64,000 nt of DNA from an uncultured Colwellia sp. (GCA_913063325.1 CAJXYE010000017.1:1-64000), one strand, 5' to 3'. Numbered from the stretch's first letter, positions 17,982-28,486 are shown. Numbers and translations are program-made. The notes: generated by a model not told the origin, from the letters alone.

Positions 17982-18500
17982 TTAGAAATCTAATCGTTCA
18001 ACAATTTTTTGTGCAACAACTTTTGCACTTTGATCATCTGTTTGTACAATCACATCAGCGATGTCTTCGTATAGAGGGTTTCTCTCTACCGCCAAGTTTT
18101 CTAAAACCGTACGAGGATCAGCTGAAGTTTGTAATAAAGGACGACGACGATCACGTTGCGTACGTGCAACTTGTTTATCAATGGTTGTTTCAAGATAGAC
18201 CACAACACCACGTGCTGATAATCGATTGCGGACAAGATCGCTAACGACCGAACCACCACCAGTTGCTAAGACAATACCTTGCTTTTCAGACAAATCATCA
18301 ATGACTGTTTCTTCTCTTCTACGAAAGCCTTCTTCACCTTCAAGATCGAAAACCCAAGCAATGTCGGCACCAGTGCGGCGCTCTATTTCTTGATCAGAGT
18401 CAAAAAACTCTAAATGCAGTCTATCTGCTAATTCTCTACCTATGGTACTTTTGCCTGCGCCCATTGGGCCCACTAGGAAAATGTTACGTTTTTCTGCCAT
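17982..18500 (-). CDS. aroK: Shikimate kinase I
   Basis: A 172-residue P-loop kinase that phosphorylates shikimate. [15 protein letters not shown] (residues 11-25) is Walker A, D and R of [13 protein letters not shown] bind shikimate, ATGGGSV is the second substrate loop, and RDRRRPLL is the lid. It starts the aroK-aroB-damX-dam run. A promoter must lie in 18501-18597, because pilQ upstream ends in a strong hairpin. Confidence 0.97.
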   Translation of the reverse strand: MAEKRNIFLVGPMGAGKSTIGRELADRLHLEFFDSDQEIERRTGADIAWVFDLEGEEGFRRREETVIDDLSEKQGIVLATGGGSVVSDLVRNRLSARGVVVYLETTIDKQVARTQRDRRRPLLQTSADPRTVLENLAVERNPLYEDIADVIVQTDDQSAKVVAQKIVERLDF

Positions 18501-18597
18501 GAGATTAACTTAATACTCGTTATAAATTGCGTTTCAGGTAAGAGGGAACCCCCTCGAAAATTTTAAGGGCGTAATTATCGCAATTGTTGGGTATAAA

Positions 18598-18636
18598 TTG
18601 CAAGTAAGCAATGGCTAAAACACCGCTTACTTGCAA
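18598..18636 (-). terminator. Terminator after pilQ
   Basis: A perfect 12-bp stem (TTGCAAGTAAGC and its complement) with a 15-base loop, followed on the minus strand by TTTATA. It begins about 7 bp after the pilQ stop codon and separates the pilus operon from aroK. Confidence 0.75.
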
Positions 18637-18642
18637 ATTAAT

Positions 18643-20694
18643 TTAAAATCGCTCTGTTACAATACGTGGAGTAACAAAAATCAATAGTTCTTTTTTCTCA
18701 TTAAAGCTATTACTATTTCTAAACATCCAGCCAAAATAGGGGATATCACCCAGTACCGGAACTTTTGAAACACTGCTAATAATAGCTTGTTGATAAATTC
18801 CGCCTAAGACGATGGTTTCACCATTATTAACGAGCACTTGTGTACCAATCCGTTGTGTATCAATTGCTGGTGCGCTACCACTTTGCACATCAGAAACGGT
18901 ATCTTGGGTAACGACCAAATCAAGAATAATTCTATCATCAGGCGTAATATGAGGAGTCACGGTTAAACTTAACACCGCCTTTTTAAACTGTGTTGATGTT
19001 GCCCCACTTGATGCAGCCTCTTGATAGGGAATTTCGACACCTTGTTCTATATATGCTTCTTTTTGGTTTGATGTGGTTATGCGTGGACTGGCAATTATCT
19101 CACCTTTGTTTTCTTTTTCCATCGCACTCAACTCAAGATCTAAAATGGTACCATCGGCTAAACGCGCTACTTGAAAAGCAAGGCTACCGGCAGAGGTTGC
19201 CACAGGTAAATTGACATTTAACCTTTCAGCTAACGCAGGAGCTATTCCTCCATTTGCAGAACTCGCACCTTCAAGTGTACCCGAACTGCCATATTCTCCA
19301 TCGGTATCAGTGACTCCCCAACGGATACCAAGCTCTTCGTTTATACTGTCTTTGACGGTTACCATACGTGCTTCAATAACAACTTGTCTAATAGGGACAT
19401 CAAGCACATTAACCATACGTTTGATGTCTTCAATGCTATTTGCCGTATCTCGAATCAACAATGTATTGGTTCTTTCATCAACACTAACACTTCCTCGAGT
19501 TGATAAAATCGAATTGTCTTCGCTTTTAATTAATGCAGCAAACTCTATCGCTTTAGCATAATTAACTTGTACATATTCAGAATATAAAGGCGCTAACTCA
19601 GCGACTTGCTGCTTGGCCTGAAGATCACGCGCCTCTCGAGCAGCTAATTCATCACTTGGGGCAACCATTAAAATATTGCCTTCCATGCGTTTATCTAACC
19701 CTTTAACTTTAAGGATGATATCTAGCGCTTGATCCCAAGGAACGCCATCAAGTCTTAAGGTTATATTACCGTTAACCGTATCACTGGTGACTAAATTAAA
19801 TCCATTGTAATCAGCAATGATCTGCAATACGGTCCTAACGGGAATATCTTGGAAGTTTAACGAGATAGCTCGGCCAGTGAAGTCATCTGAATCTCCTAAA
19901 TAACCAGGCAATTTAATTTCTTCTGTAACCGTTAAAGAAAATACATTATTGAGCTGTTGATGCTTAAAGGTAAAGTTTCCGGCTATATCAATCACTAAAC
20001 GGGCATTATTACCTTCTTTAAATGTCTCAATACTACTAACTAAAGTACCAAAATCCGTGACATCTAAAGTATATAATAAGTCTTCTACAATCTGAGTATT
20101 ATGAAACTCTACATACAACTTGCCTAATCTGTCACTAACATCAACAGCCACCATGCTATCATCAAGGTCAACTATAAGTTGTGCTTCATTCCCTTGCCCT
20201 TTTCTAAAGTCAATCGAAGCAATATTGTTAATGAATTCACCACCAACAGGTGCAAGACTCCCTAGCGATGCCGAAACAATATCCTTATTTAGCACCAGAG
20301 AAAATTCATTGTTGTGTTGACTGACATCAAAGATTGATAATTGATCCAAATTGACTGAAGCCACGACCTTACCGGCTAGCTTTTGTACAGTGATATCTCT
20401 CACTCCCGCGTGTGAAATAACCGTTTTGAGTAAATTATCAGAAAAATTATTCGCCTCAAAAGTAATATCAATACGAGCAGGGTTCATTGATGTTTTTACG
20501 ATTGGCTGGCTGACTATATTTTCCGTCAATGAAAAAACTAATTCAATTTCATCATTTTGCATGGTGTTATAACTAACACCAGTTAAATCTGCACTGACAG
20601 AGGTGACGGAAACAAGAGTAAGCAACATCAGACTGATGAACCTTTTACTCACGCGAAAAAAACTATTTTTATTCATTTGGTTAACTTGCAACAT
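18643..20694 (-). CDS. pilQ: Type IV pilus secretin PilQ
   Basis: A 683-residue outer-membrane secretin with a signal peptide after a short N-terminal extension. Two AMIN-like peptidoglycan-binding regions occupy about 35-250, an STN domain about 285-350, N0/N1-type NolW repeats about 370-440, and the secretin core about 470-683, containing ITPDDRIILDLVVTQD and VLVNNGETIVLGGIY, then VPVLGDIPYFGWMF. It forms the pore through which the pilus leaves the cell. The ATG at 20694 overlaps the pilP stop codon by one base and has GGGAAG upstream; an ATG six codons later is an alternative. Confidence 0.96.
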   Translation of the reverse strand: MLQVNQMNKNSFFRVSKRFISLMLLTLVSVTSVSADLTGVSYNTMQNDEIELVFSLTENIVSQPIVKTSMNPARIDITFEANNFSDNLLKTVISHAGVRDITVQKLAGKVVASVNLDQLSIFDVSQHNNEFSLVLNKDIVSASLGSLAPVGGEFINNIASIDFRKGQGNEAQLIVDLDDSMVAVDVSDRLGKLYVEFHNTQIVEDLLYTLDVTDFGTLVSSIETFKEGNNARLVIDIAGNFTFKHQQLNNVFSLTVTEEIKLPGYLGDSDDFTGRAISLNFQDIPVRTVLQIIADYNGFNLVTSDTVNGNITLRLDGVPWDQALDIILKVKGLDKRMEGNILMVAPSDELAAREARDLQAKQQVAELAPLYSEYVQVNYAKAIEFAALIKSEDNSILSTRGSVSVDERTNTLLIRDTANSIEDIKRMVNVLDVPIRQVVIEARMVTVKDSINEELGIRWGVTDTDGEYGSSGTLEGASSANGGIAPALAERLNVNLPVATSAGSLAFQVARLADGTILDLELSAMEKENKGEIIASPRITTSNQKEAYIEQGVEIPYQEAASSGATSTQFKKAVLSLTVTPHITPDDRIILDLVVTQDTVSDVQSGSAPAIDTQRIGTQVLVNNGETIVLGGIYQQAIISSVSKVPVLGDIPYFGWMFRNSNSFNEKKELLIFVTPRIVTERF

Positions 20695-21230
20695 TACTTC
20701 CCTTGCCCCTCTGCACCTGAATCAACTATAGCGACAATTGTTTCTCGCTCCACCCAACAGCCAGCGCCATCAGGGATCAGTTCAATGACTTTAACATTGT
20801 TCTGGCTTACATCTGTAATCCTACCATTATATAAACCAAGATAATTTCCTACTGCAACCCGATGTAACGTTGCATCTGATGCTTCAACCAGCGCCCAAGT
20901 AATGCCTAATTCGCCTAAGGTTCCTCTCATAAGCAAATTACTTAAAGAAAACTTTTCTAACGGCTGTTTTCTCCGCCTAGGATCAGGGCTTAAACAACCC
21001 GACATTTGCTGAATTTTTTCCTGAATAGCTTCCGGTCTAGGCACGTCAAAAGGGCTGCGTAATGAAGAAACAGAGTAATCAAAATGGTTAAACTCTGGCA
21101 CACTCGGTATCGGTTCTATGCTTTTAGGCGTATTAGCTTGCACTTCTGCAAGATGCACTTTTAAATCAGAGGTGTCATCAAAACACCCAGTAAGCGCAAA
21201 TGAGATAAATAGCGCGACTAACTTATTCAT
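20694..21230 (-). CDS. pilP: Type IV pilus assembly lipoprotein PilP
   Basis: A 178-residue lipoprotein: signal peptide with lipobox LTGC (Cys16). Then a disordered proline-rich stretch, and a C-terminal beta domain (about 90-170) with LSNLLMRGTLG and VAVGNYLGLYNGRI, which contacts PilQ. PilP links the PilN-PilO inner-membrane dimer to the secretin. It overlaps pilO (ATGA) and pilQ (one base), so the genes are translationally coupled. Confidence 0.95.
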   Translation of the reverse strand: MNKLVALFISFALTGCFDDTSDLKVHLAEVQANTPKSIEPIPSVPEFNHFDYSVSSLRSPFDVPRPEAIQEKIQQMSGCLSPDPRRRKQPLEKFSLSNLLMRGTLGELGITWALVEASDATLHRVAVGNYLGLYNGRITDVSQNNVKVIELIPDGAGCWVERETIVAIVDSGAEGQGK

Positions 21231-21823
21231 TGTACATTCGCCTCTCTATAACGATAGGTTTTTGCTTGTAATTTCAAGTTTAGTTGGCCATTACTCGTTT
21301 TATTTATATCAATATCAAAATCATGCAAGGTAACAATACGGGGCAGCCCCGCGATTTTACTAACAAAATTACCAAATTCATGATAAGTACCAATAACTTC
21401 CATATCTATAGGCAATTCAATATATATTTCTTGAGTAATTTCAGGTTGCCAATTAATTTTAACAAAATTAAGGCCACTCGTGGTGCCAACAAAAGTAATG
21501 TCGTCCAATAGACCAGGCGTTTCATGACTTTCTGGTAAACTCTTTAGCTGTGCAGCAAATAATACTTCCGCTTCGATCATTTGCTGTTTAAACAATTCTA
21601 AATTAGCCGCAACATGATACTTAGCTTGATACTGCTGCTTAAGGGTAGTCTCTTCTGCCTTTACGGCATCTAATCGAGTCAACTGATCACTAACCATAGC
21701 AACATAGCCTAAACCAAAAACAACAATAGCAATAAAGACTGAGAAAACACCTTTCGCTAACGGTGGCCAATTACCAATATTGTCTAGCTCAAGGTCGTCA
21801 AATTGTGAAAAATCTATATTCAC
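21227..21823 (-). CDS. pilO: Type IV pilus alignment protein PilO
   Basis: A 198-residue bitopic inner-membrane protein: a short cytoplasmic part, one TM helix at about 26-48, a coiled coil (about 50-100), and a ferredoxin-like periplasmic domain. It pairs with PilN in the alignment complex. It overlaps pilN by 4 bp at its start and pilP by 4 bp at its end. Confidence 0.95.
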   Translation of the reverse strand: MNIDFSQFDDLELDNIGNWPPLAKGVFSVFIAIVVFGLGYVAMVSDQLTRLDAVKAEETTLKQQYQAKYHVAANLELFKQQMIEAEVLFAAQLKSLPESHETPGLLDDITFVGTTSGLNFVKINWQPEITQEIYIELPIDMEVIGTYHEFGNFVSKIAGLPRIVTLHDFDIDINKTSNGQLNLKLQAKTYRYREANVQ

Positions 21824-22395
21824 TTGCTTGCTCCTTGAGTTTGTTCAGTATCAATTAATCCCTTAATGCGTATACGCATCTTAAAATCACTCAGTATTTT
21901 ACTTTCTGTGTCATTCGAAATAATGGATTCCAATACCGCATCGGTAAATAAATCTGAGGTATCAATCTTTCTGATCATATTTGCTAAATGATTGTTAGAT
22001 TCACTTTTACCAAACAGTTGTAAACTATTGCCCTGCTTTTCCATTTTAGTTAAGTATATGCCTGTCGGCACTATTTTAGCAATTTCGTCAAGAACTTGGG
22101 TACCGACATTTCGACTACGTTGTAGCTGTTCAACAACACTAGTGCGCTTTTCAAGCTCAGATTTTTTTTCGTTTAAGGTCTTAATTTGGCTAATGCGAGC
22201 ATCTAAAAGTTGAATTTCATGTTTTAGATACTGGTTACGTGCATTCTGACCATCAATGCGCATTTGATAAAATTGATTGACCAAAAAAACGAGCGCAAAA
22301 GATGTTAATGCCACTAGGGATATAGCCGTGAAAAATTGGCGCTGTTTTGCCTTTTCAGCTTCTTCTCGCCATGGGAGTAAATTTATATGTGCCAT
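21820..22395 (-). CDS. pilN: Type IV pilus protein PilN
   Basis: A 191-residue bitopic protein opening with MAHINLLPWREE, the conserved N-terminal peptide that binds PilM in the cytoplasm. A TM helix spans about 23-43, followed by a coiled coil (about 45-90) and a periplasmic alpha/beta domain. It overlaps pilM by 13 bp and pilO by 4 bp. Confidence 0.96.
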   Translation of the reverse strand: MAHINLLPWREEAEKAKQRQFFTAISLVALTSFALVFLVNQFYQMRIDGQNARNQYLKHEIQLLDARISQIKTLNEKKSELEKRTSVVEQLQRSRNVGTQVLDEIAKIVPTGIYLTKMEKQGNSLQLFGKSESNNHLANMIRKIDTSDLFTDAVLESIISNDTESKILSDFKMRIRIKGLIDTEQTQGASK

Positions 22396-23462
22396 GATGA
22401 AAAGCTCCTTAATGCTAAGCCCGCGGCAACCATATATTGAGAAGCGGTTTGGCTCAACTCATGTTCATCTGCTGACGAAATATTATTCATTTGAGCAAAG
22501 GGATTGGCAATAACGGTATAAATCCCTAACTCTTCATTAAGTAATTCCAGGATTCCTTCAAGCTGAGCACAGCCACCTGATATCACTAAATAATCAATCT
22601 TCTCTTTGCCACTTGACGTTAAAAACATTTGTATGGCACGCCGTATTTGTTGCACAAGTACGGTATGAAAGGGAGCAAGCACTTCAAAAGTGTAATTAGG
22701 CGGTAAATCATTGCTTATTTTATCGTTTTCAGCTTCTTCAAATGACTTATTGTAATAAGAAACAATCGAGCGGGTATATTGCTCTCCGCCAAACAGCTGA
22801 TCACGGCTATATAAATGTTCCCCGGCTTGAGTGACAGAAAACAAGGTCATCAGCGAGCCAATATCGACTATCGCAACGGTCTTATCAAAAGCATCATCCG
22901 GTAACAAAGGTAATACTAAATCATAGGAACGGCTAACAGCATACGACTCAACATCAATAACTTTAGTATCAAATCCACCAGCTTCTAATGCAGAGACTCT
23001 AGCCTCTACTGACTCAGTACGCGCAGCACTGAGTAAGACATTAATTTTAGTTGGATCTGATTCATTAACATCTAAGGGTTCAAAGTCTAAACTGACTTCA
23101 TCAAGTGGATAAGGAATTAAACTATCGGCTTCAATTTCAATTTGGCTGGCAAGTTCTTGCTCGTTTAGAGCAACATCCATGTAAATCACTTTGGTTATAA
23201 CGGTTTGACCTGATACCGCCGCAGCCGCATGTGTCGCTGAAGACGTAATTTTGGTACGTAATTTGGCAATAACATGACCAACCGCTTCAATATCTTGAAT
23301 TTCTCGATCAACAATAGCCCCTCTAGGCATAAGCTCAGTGGCTAGTGCTTCTAAAGTATATCCTTCACTTCCCTGACTGATCAGAACAGCCTTTGCAGAG
23401 TGCGACCCTATATCGATCCCAACCACTAAAGGAGTTTTCTTTTGTAACAGATTTTTCAGCAT
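22383..23462 (-). CDS. pilM: Type IV pilus actin-like protein PilM
   Basis: A 359-residue cytoplasmic actin-fold protein. VVGIDIGSHSAKAVLI is the phosphate-1 motif, TVAIVDIGSLMTLFSV phosphate-2, and DYLVISGGCAQLEGI the adenosine motif. It binds the PilN N-terminus and anchors the inner-membrane platform. It is the first gene of pilMNOPQ and is divergent from mrcA, the arrangement found in many gammaproteobacteria. The shared 126-bp intergenic region must hold both promoters. Confidence 0.96.
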   Translation of the reverse strand: MLKNLLQKKTPLVVGIDIGSHSAKAVLISQGSEGYTLEALATELMPRGAIVDREIQDIEAVGHVIAKLRTKITSSATHAAAAVSGQTVITKVIYMDVALNEQELASQIEIEADSLIPYPLDEVSLDFEPLDVNESDPTKINVLLSAARTESVEARVSALEAGGFDTKVIDVESYAVSRSYDLVLPLLPDDAFDKTVAIVDIGSLMTLFSVTQAGEHLYSRDQLFGGEQYTRSIVSYYNKSFEEAENDKISNDLPPNYTFEVLAPFHTVLVQQIRRAIQMFLTSSGKEKIDYLVISGGCAQLEGILELLNEELGIYTVIANPFAQMNNISSADEHELSQTASQYMVAAGLALRSFSSWHI

Positions 23463-23588
23463 AGCGTCCTACTAAATCATTTTATTATAATAAGATAATG
23501 ATAATTTCCGTTAAATGCATTTATTACATGCCTTTAAAGGATATACTAGCAGTATCGAACATTTTATCTATTTTATTGAGCATTTATT

Positions 23589-26147
23589 TTGTTTTCTTTC
23601 AAAAAAGTTCTAAAAATTGGCCTGTTTTTCTCCCTTTTTGGCTTATTCGCTTTAGTTTCTGTGTATTTGGCATTACGTGGCGAATTGCCGAGTGTTGATT
23701 CATTGAAAAATATTCAGTGGCAATCACCGATGAGAATATACAGTGCCAATGGTCAGTTGATGAATCAGTTTGGTGAGAAAAAAAGAATACCCTTGTCACT
23801 GGATAAAATGCCAAAACAGCTCATCAATGCGATATTAGCGACAGAAGACGATCGCTTTTATTTACACTTTGGTGTTGATCCAATCAGTATGTTTCGTGCG
23901 GTAGTGGGTCAACTGACCGGACAAAATAAAGGTGGTGCAAGTACCATCACCATGCAAGTTGCCCGTAACTTCTTTCTAACGCGTGATATCACTTACATTC
24001 GAAAAATCAGAGAAATTTTCACCGCCTTCCACATTGAACGCCTACTCAGCAAAGATGAAATTCTTGAACTCTACATGAATAAGATCCCATTAGGTCATAG
24101 ATCTTTTGGTTTTGGTGCTGCCGCACAAGTTTATTATAATAAAAACGTTAACGATTTAACTCTCGCACAAATAGCCGTATTAGCTGGATTACCTAAAGCC
24201 CCCTCAACAATGAACCCCATCAGTCGTCCACTTAGGGCTAAGGCACGCCGGGCAGTAGTCTTAAAACGTATGCTAGTCACTGATTACATCACAAGCCAAG
24301 AATACCAACAGGCCAATAATGCCCCTATTACCGCCAAGAAATACGGCGCTGAAATTGAGTTAAACGCCCCCTATGCTGCTGAAATGGCACATCAAAAATT
24401 GATCGAACGTTATGGTAAAGAACAGGCTTATACTGGCGGCTATAAAGTTTTCACCACAGTTTCATCAAAATTGCAAAGCGCAGCGGAGCAGGCTGTCATT
24501 AATAATCTACTTGCTTATGATAAAAGACATGGTTATCGCGGTGCATTATCTTCTCTTCGTCCAGTTAAGCCAAATAAAGATGAGCCGAGTATTGAGGAAA
24601 CCGATCCTCTCAATGCCATTGAAATTGAAAAAGTACTAAATGAAACCATCAGTTATCAGTCATTAATACCCGCAGTTGTCACAACAATAAATGAGCAAGA
24701 TATCGAGATCACCTTAAATAACAATCAGCTCGGAAACATTGATTGGCAAGGTTTAGCATGGGCACGTGAGTATATTAATGATGATAAACAAGGTGATGAA
24801 CCTTTATTTGCCCAAGATATTGTTAGTTATGGCGATGTTATCTATGTCATCAAAATTGATGATAAATATCAACTAAGCCAATTACCTAAAGCCAGTGCTG
24901 CACTCGTTTCATTATCACCTGATAATGGTGCAATTAAAGCAGTGGTTGGCGGTTTTAGCTTTCTACAGTCACAATTTAATCGTGTCACCCAAGCGAAACG
25001 ACAAGTCGGTTCAAATATTAAACCCTTTGTTTACTCAGCGGCGTTAGACAGCAACTTCACTTTAGCCTCTTTAGTGAATGATGTTCCCATTAATCAATGG
25101 GATAAAAGTTCAGGGGTTGTTTGGCGTCCAAAGAACTCTCCCGAAAATTATAGTGGTGAAATTAGAGTAAAAAGAGCCTTGGCTCAATCCAAGAACGTTG
25201 TCGCAGTAAGATTACTGAGGGAAGTTGGCCTTGATAGAGTGATCCCTCATTTAGCATCATTTGGCTTTGCTCCGGATGAACTACCCAGAGACGAGTCTCT
25301 TGCACTTGGTTCCGCCTCATTAACACCGCTTGAAGTAGCAACGGGTTTTGCAGCTTTTGCCAACAGCGGTTTTTTAATTGAGCCTTATTTAATCGAACGC
25401 ATCGAGGATTCCTTTGGCAATATTGTTTATCAAGCGAACCCCGCAATTGCTTGTGATATTTGTAGTCAATTTGAAAATCATGGTGAACTCACTGCCGAAC
25501 TAAATAGCGATGTAGCAACTTTAGATTTCGATCAAATCGATTTAGCTGCTGATTTTGATAAAGAACTGCCCTTGATAAAAGCTCAACGTGCAATTAGTGC
25601 TGAAAATGCCTTTTTAATTACCCAAGCGTTAAAAGAGGCGATTTGGGGAGCAGATTGGTCAGCATCTATACCTTGGCAAGGAACAGGTTACAGAGCGAGA
25701 ACATTAAAGCGTAGGGACATAGCAGGAAAAACCGGCACGACTAACGAAGCTAAAGATGCTTGGTTCTCAGGGTTTAGTCGACGATTAGTCACCACATCAT
25801 GGATTGGCTTTGATGATCCCAGTAAAAATCTTGGTAGCTCAGCATATAATAACAACTTAGGTAAAAACCAAATTACTGGTAAAGAGTTTGGCGCCAAATC
25901 AGCACAACCCGCTTGGATCTCATTTATGAAAACCGCGTTAAACGATTTACCTGAAGAACCCTTTGTGCAACCGGAGAATATTATTTCGGTTCGTATTGAT
26001 AAAACCAGCGGAAAATTAACTAAAAAAACAGATCGTAGCAGTATTTTTGAATATTTTAGTATTAACTCCGTACCAACCGAATATATCAATAAAGATAATA
26101 GCGATGAAATTTTCGATAACAACCTTGATGAAGATGAAATTTTCTAA
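23589..26147 (+). CDS. mrcA: Penicillin-binding protein 1A
   Basis: An 852-residue bifunctional peptidoglycan synthase. It has an N-terminal TM helix (about 7-29), a GT51 glycosyltransferase with ILATEDDRFYLHFGVDP (catalytic Glu near 87) and GGASTITMQVARNFF, an inserted OB-like region, and a transpeptidase with the active-site serine in GSNIKPF (about 473), SKN in ALAQSKNVVAVRL and KTGT near 712. The start is a TTG at 23589, which places the TM helix correctly; no better ATG is upstream. It is divergent from pilM, as is usual. Confidence 0.95.
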   Translation: MFSFKKVLKIGLFFSLFGLFALVSVYLALRGELPSVDSLKNIQWQSPMRIYSANGQLMNQFGEKKRIPLSLDKMPKQLINAILATEDDRFYLHFGVDPISMFRAVVGQLTGQNKGGASTITMQVARNFFLTRDITYIRKIREIFTAFHIERLLSKDEILELYMNKIPLGHRSFGFGAAAQVYYNKNVNDLTLAQIAVLAGLPKAPSTMNPISRPLRAKARRAVVLKRMLVTDYITSQEYQQANNAPITAKKYGAEIELNAPYAAEMAHQKLIERYGKEQAYTGGYKVFTTVSSKLQSAAEQAVINNLLAYDKRHGYRGALSSLRPVKPNKDEPSIEETDPLNAIEIEKVLNETISYQSLIPAVVTTINEQDIEITLNNNQLGNIDWQGLAWAREYINDDKQGDEPLFAQDIVSYGDVIYVIKIDDKYQLSQLPKASAALVSLSPDNGAIKAVVGGFSFLQSQFNRVTQAKRQVGSNIKPFVYSAALDSNFTLASLVNDVPINQWDKSSGVVWRPKNSPENYSGEIRVKRALAQSKNVVAVRLLREVGLDRVIPHLASFGFAPDELPRDESLALGSASLTPLEVATGFAAFANSGFLIEPYLIERIEDSFGNIVYQANPAIACDICSQFENHGELTAELNSDVATLDFDQIDLAADFDKELPLIKAQRAISAENAFLITQALKEAIWGADWSASIPWQGTGYRARTLKRRDIAGKTGTTNEAKDAWFSGFSRRLVTTSWIGFDDPSKNLGSSAYNNNLGKNQITGKEFGAKSAQPAWISFMKTALNDLPEEPFVQPENIISVRIDKTSGKLTKKTDRSSIFEYFSINSVPTEYINKDNSDEIFDNNLDEDEIF

Positions 26148-26490
26148 CTAATTGGTCAACTTTCAATATGTTGAAAACTTCTTTCGTTTCGAACCTAAAT
26201 AGCCACTTGAATAGGGTAGACAGGTCAATATTTTCAGTTTTTGTTGTATTATTTACAACATTTTAGAAAATTATTTTTTTACTGAGTCCTTGATTCTATC
26301 TAGCCTTGCTCTGATAACTGTCATTTAGAAGCCTTATATTCTTTAAATCACCCCGCCATAACTGAAAGTTCTAATGAAAACTTTCATAACGAAACAAATT
26401 TTTCTTTCGTTTTACTAAATGATCGCCTAAAATGCGCCATAATTACACTCATCTATATTAATATCGTCATCCTTTAGGAGCTGACTAGCT
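26148..26490. other. Intergenic region carrying the pckA control region
   Basis: No gene in this 343-bp stretch. It is AT-rich and contains the Cra-like palindrome described at 26363-26386. The ribosome site AGGAG lies at about 26476-26480 before pckA. I see no obvious terminator after mrcA. Confidence 0.6.
26363..26386. promoter_or_regulatory. Cra/FruR-like operator upstream of pckA
   Basis: TGAAAACTTTCA at 26375-26386 matches 10 of 12 bases of the E. coli Cra (FruR) consensus TGAAACGTTTCA. The 5' half is extended by a second half-site TGAAAGTT at 26363-26370, which is complementary to AACTTTCA at 26379-26386. The same 12-mer occurs at 53005-53016 before fbp, at nearly the same distance from the start codon. 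In enterobacteria Cra activates both genes. Whether a Cra or other LacI-type protein acts here is inferred. Confidence 0.6.
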
Positions 26491-28128
26491 ATGACCGTTT
26501 TGCAACACAACATCGATTTATCACAATATGGCATTAATAACGCAACAGAAGTTGTTTATAACCCGTCTTATGATTTGTTATTTGCCGAGGAAACTAAAGC
26601 AGATCTTGAAGGTTTTGATAAAGGTGTAGTCACTGAGCTTGGCGCGGTTAATGTAGATACCGGTATATTTACTGGTCGCTCTCCAAAAGATAAATATATT
26701 GTTCGTGATGATGTTAGCCGTGACACCGTATGGTGGTCTGATCAAGGTAAAAATGACAACAAGCCGATGAGTCAAGAAACCTGGTCTCATTTAAAGTCAT
26801 TAGTAACTTCACAATTATCTGAACAACGTTTATTTGTCGTTGATACTTTTTGCGGTGCTAACGAAGATACCCGACTTAAAGTACGTTTTATTACCCAAGT
26901 TGCTTGGCAGGCACATTTTGTTAAGAATATGTTCATCCGACCTACGGATGAAGAGCTGAAAGATTACCAACCTGATTTCATCGTGATGAACGGTGCAAAA
27001 ACCACTAATGATCAATGGCAAGAACAAGGGTTAAACTCTGAGAATTTTGTCGCTTTTAATCTCACTGAAAAAATTCAGCTCATTGGTGGTACTTGGTACG
27101 GCGGCGAAATGAAAAAAGGTATGTTCTCAATGATGAACTACTACCTTCCGCTGCAAGGTATTGCTTCAATGCATTGTAGTGCTAACGTTGGCGAAGATGG
27201 CGACACTGCAATTTTCTTCGGTTTATCAGGTACGGGTAAAACAACGTTATCAACAGATCCTAAGCGTCAACTTATCGGTGATGATGAACATGGTTGGGAT
27301 GATAATGGTGTATTTAACTTTGAAGGTGGTTGTTACGCTAAAACTATCAACCTAAGCAAAGAAAATGAACCAGATATCTACAATGCAATTCGTCGTGACG
27401 CTTTATTAGAAAACGTTACTGTTGATGCTGATGGTAAAATTGATTTTGACGATAACTCAAAAACTGAAAACACACGTGTTTCTTACCCAATTCACCACAT
27501 TGACAACATTGTTAAACCTGTTTCTCGTGCCGGCCATGCTAAGAAAGTAATTTTCTTAACCGCTGATGCTTTTGGTGTATTACCTCCTGTTGCTAAATTA
27601 ACGCCAGAGCAAACTGAATATTACTTCCTTTCAGGTTTTACTGCTAAATTAGCAGGTACTGAGCGTGGTATTACAGAGCCAACACCTACTTTCTCAAGTT
27701 GTTTTGGGGCTGCTTTCTTAAGCTTACACCCTACGCAATACGCTGAAGTATTACATAAGCGTATGGAAGCTGCAGGCGCTGAAGCTTACCTAGTGAACAC
27801 GGGCTGGAATGGTACTGGCAAACGTATTTCGATTAAAGCTACACGCGCTATCATTGATGCTATCTTAGATGGTTCAATTGACGATGCAGAAACAGAAATC
27901 GTTCCGTTATTTAATTTAGAAGTTCCTAAAGTATTAGCCGGTGTTGAAGGTGATATTCTTGACCCACGCAATACTTACGAAGATGTGAATGTTTGGAATG
28001 ACAAAGCAGAAGATTTAGCTAAACGTTTTGTTAATAACTTTGAGAAGTTCACTGATACTGACAACGGTAAAAAATTAGTTGCTGCGGGACCTCAGCTTGA
28101 AACTGAAGAATTAAAAGCAGTTAGCTAA
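26491..28128 (+). CDS. pckA: Phosphoenolpyruvate carboxykinase (ATP)
   Basis: A 545-residue cytoplasmic enzyme that converts oxaloacetate and ATP to PEP and CO2, the entry step of gluconeogenesis. [11 protein letters not shown] near 244-254 is the kinase-1a loop, IGDDEHGW is the kinase-2 metal site, and [13 protein letters not shown] and [15 protein letters not shown] are substrate-site motifs of the ATP-dependent class. AGGAG is well placed before the ATG. A palindrome shared with fbp lies about 105 bp upstream, and a strong terminator follows. Confidence 0.97.
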   Translation: MTVLQHNIDLSQYGINNATEVVYNPSYDLLFAEETKADLEGFDKGVVTELGAVNVDTGIFTGRSPKDKYIVRDDVSRDTVWWSDQGKNDNKPMSQETWSHLKSLVTSQLSEQRLFVVDTFCGANEDTRLKVRFITQVAWQAHFVKNMFIRPTDEELKDYQPDFIVMNGAKTTNDQWQEQGLNSENFVAFNLTEKIQLIGGTWYGGEMKKGMFSMMNYYLPLQGIASMHCSANVGEDGDTAIFFGLSGTGKTTLSTDPKRQLIGDDEHGWDDNGVFNFEGGCYAKTINLSKENEPDIYNAIRRDALLENVTVDADGKIDFDDNSKTENTRVSYPIHHIDNIVKPVSRAGHAKKVIFLTADAFGVLPPVAKLTPEQTEYYFLSGFTAKLAGTERGITEPTPTFSSCFGAAFLSLHPTQYAEVLHKRMEAAGAEAYLVNTGWNGTGKRISIKATRAIIDAILDGSIDDAETEIVPLFNLEVPKVLAGVEGDILDPRNTYEDVNVWNDKAEDLAKRFVNNFEKFTDTDNGKKLVAAGPQLETEELKAVS

Positions 28129-28145
28129 GCAGTAAATTCGACTAA

Positions 28146-28185
28146 TAAAAAGCCCCAAGTAATAACTTACTTAGGGCTTTTTTTA
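28146..28185 (+). terminator. Rho-independent terminator of pckA
   Basis: AAAAAGCCC paired with GGGCTTTTT, extended by AAGTAA/TTACTT around the loop, followed by a T-run, 18 bp after the stop codon. Confidence 0.88.
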
Positions 28186-28205
28186 TAACTGAAAATTGAA
28201 CTGAG

Positions 28206-28486
28206 TATTAGGTGCTGTTGATCTTTCGCGGTTAAATTTTGTTCGAGATAAAAGCATTTTAATCGCGGCGAGCAGTGTGTCGTGTGTAGCCTAGTCATTC
28301 TAAGAAAATACGACTCAACAAAGAATAAAACGCTTTTAGCCGAATTCTTCGAACAGCGTTTGTTGGACATTTTTACGGCGTTATCGCCTTTTTATGTGGA
28401 ATAACCACATGACAAAAGCTCTGCCTTGTATAAATACCCAACAAACAGCTGCAAAAATAATCTCGAAAGACCAACAGCCGCTAATA
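28206..28486. mobile_element. Miniature inverted-repeat element C (281 bp)
   Basis: The ends at 28206-28230 and 28462-28486 are inverted repeats of about 25 bp that agree at TATTAG, GCTGTTG, TCTTTCG and a final G, with four mismatches in total. There is no transposase or credible gene. The interior has the 11-mer TAGTCATTCTA (28292-28302), also found in the elements at 42117 and 61072. It occupies nearly all of the gene-free gap between the pckA terminator and envZ. Confidence 0.65.

Noticed and set aside
28167-28370. A 67-codon minus-strand frame between pckA and envZ
   Set aside because: It runs through the pckA terminator and the left part of element C, so it is not a plausible gene.
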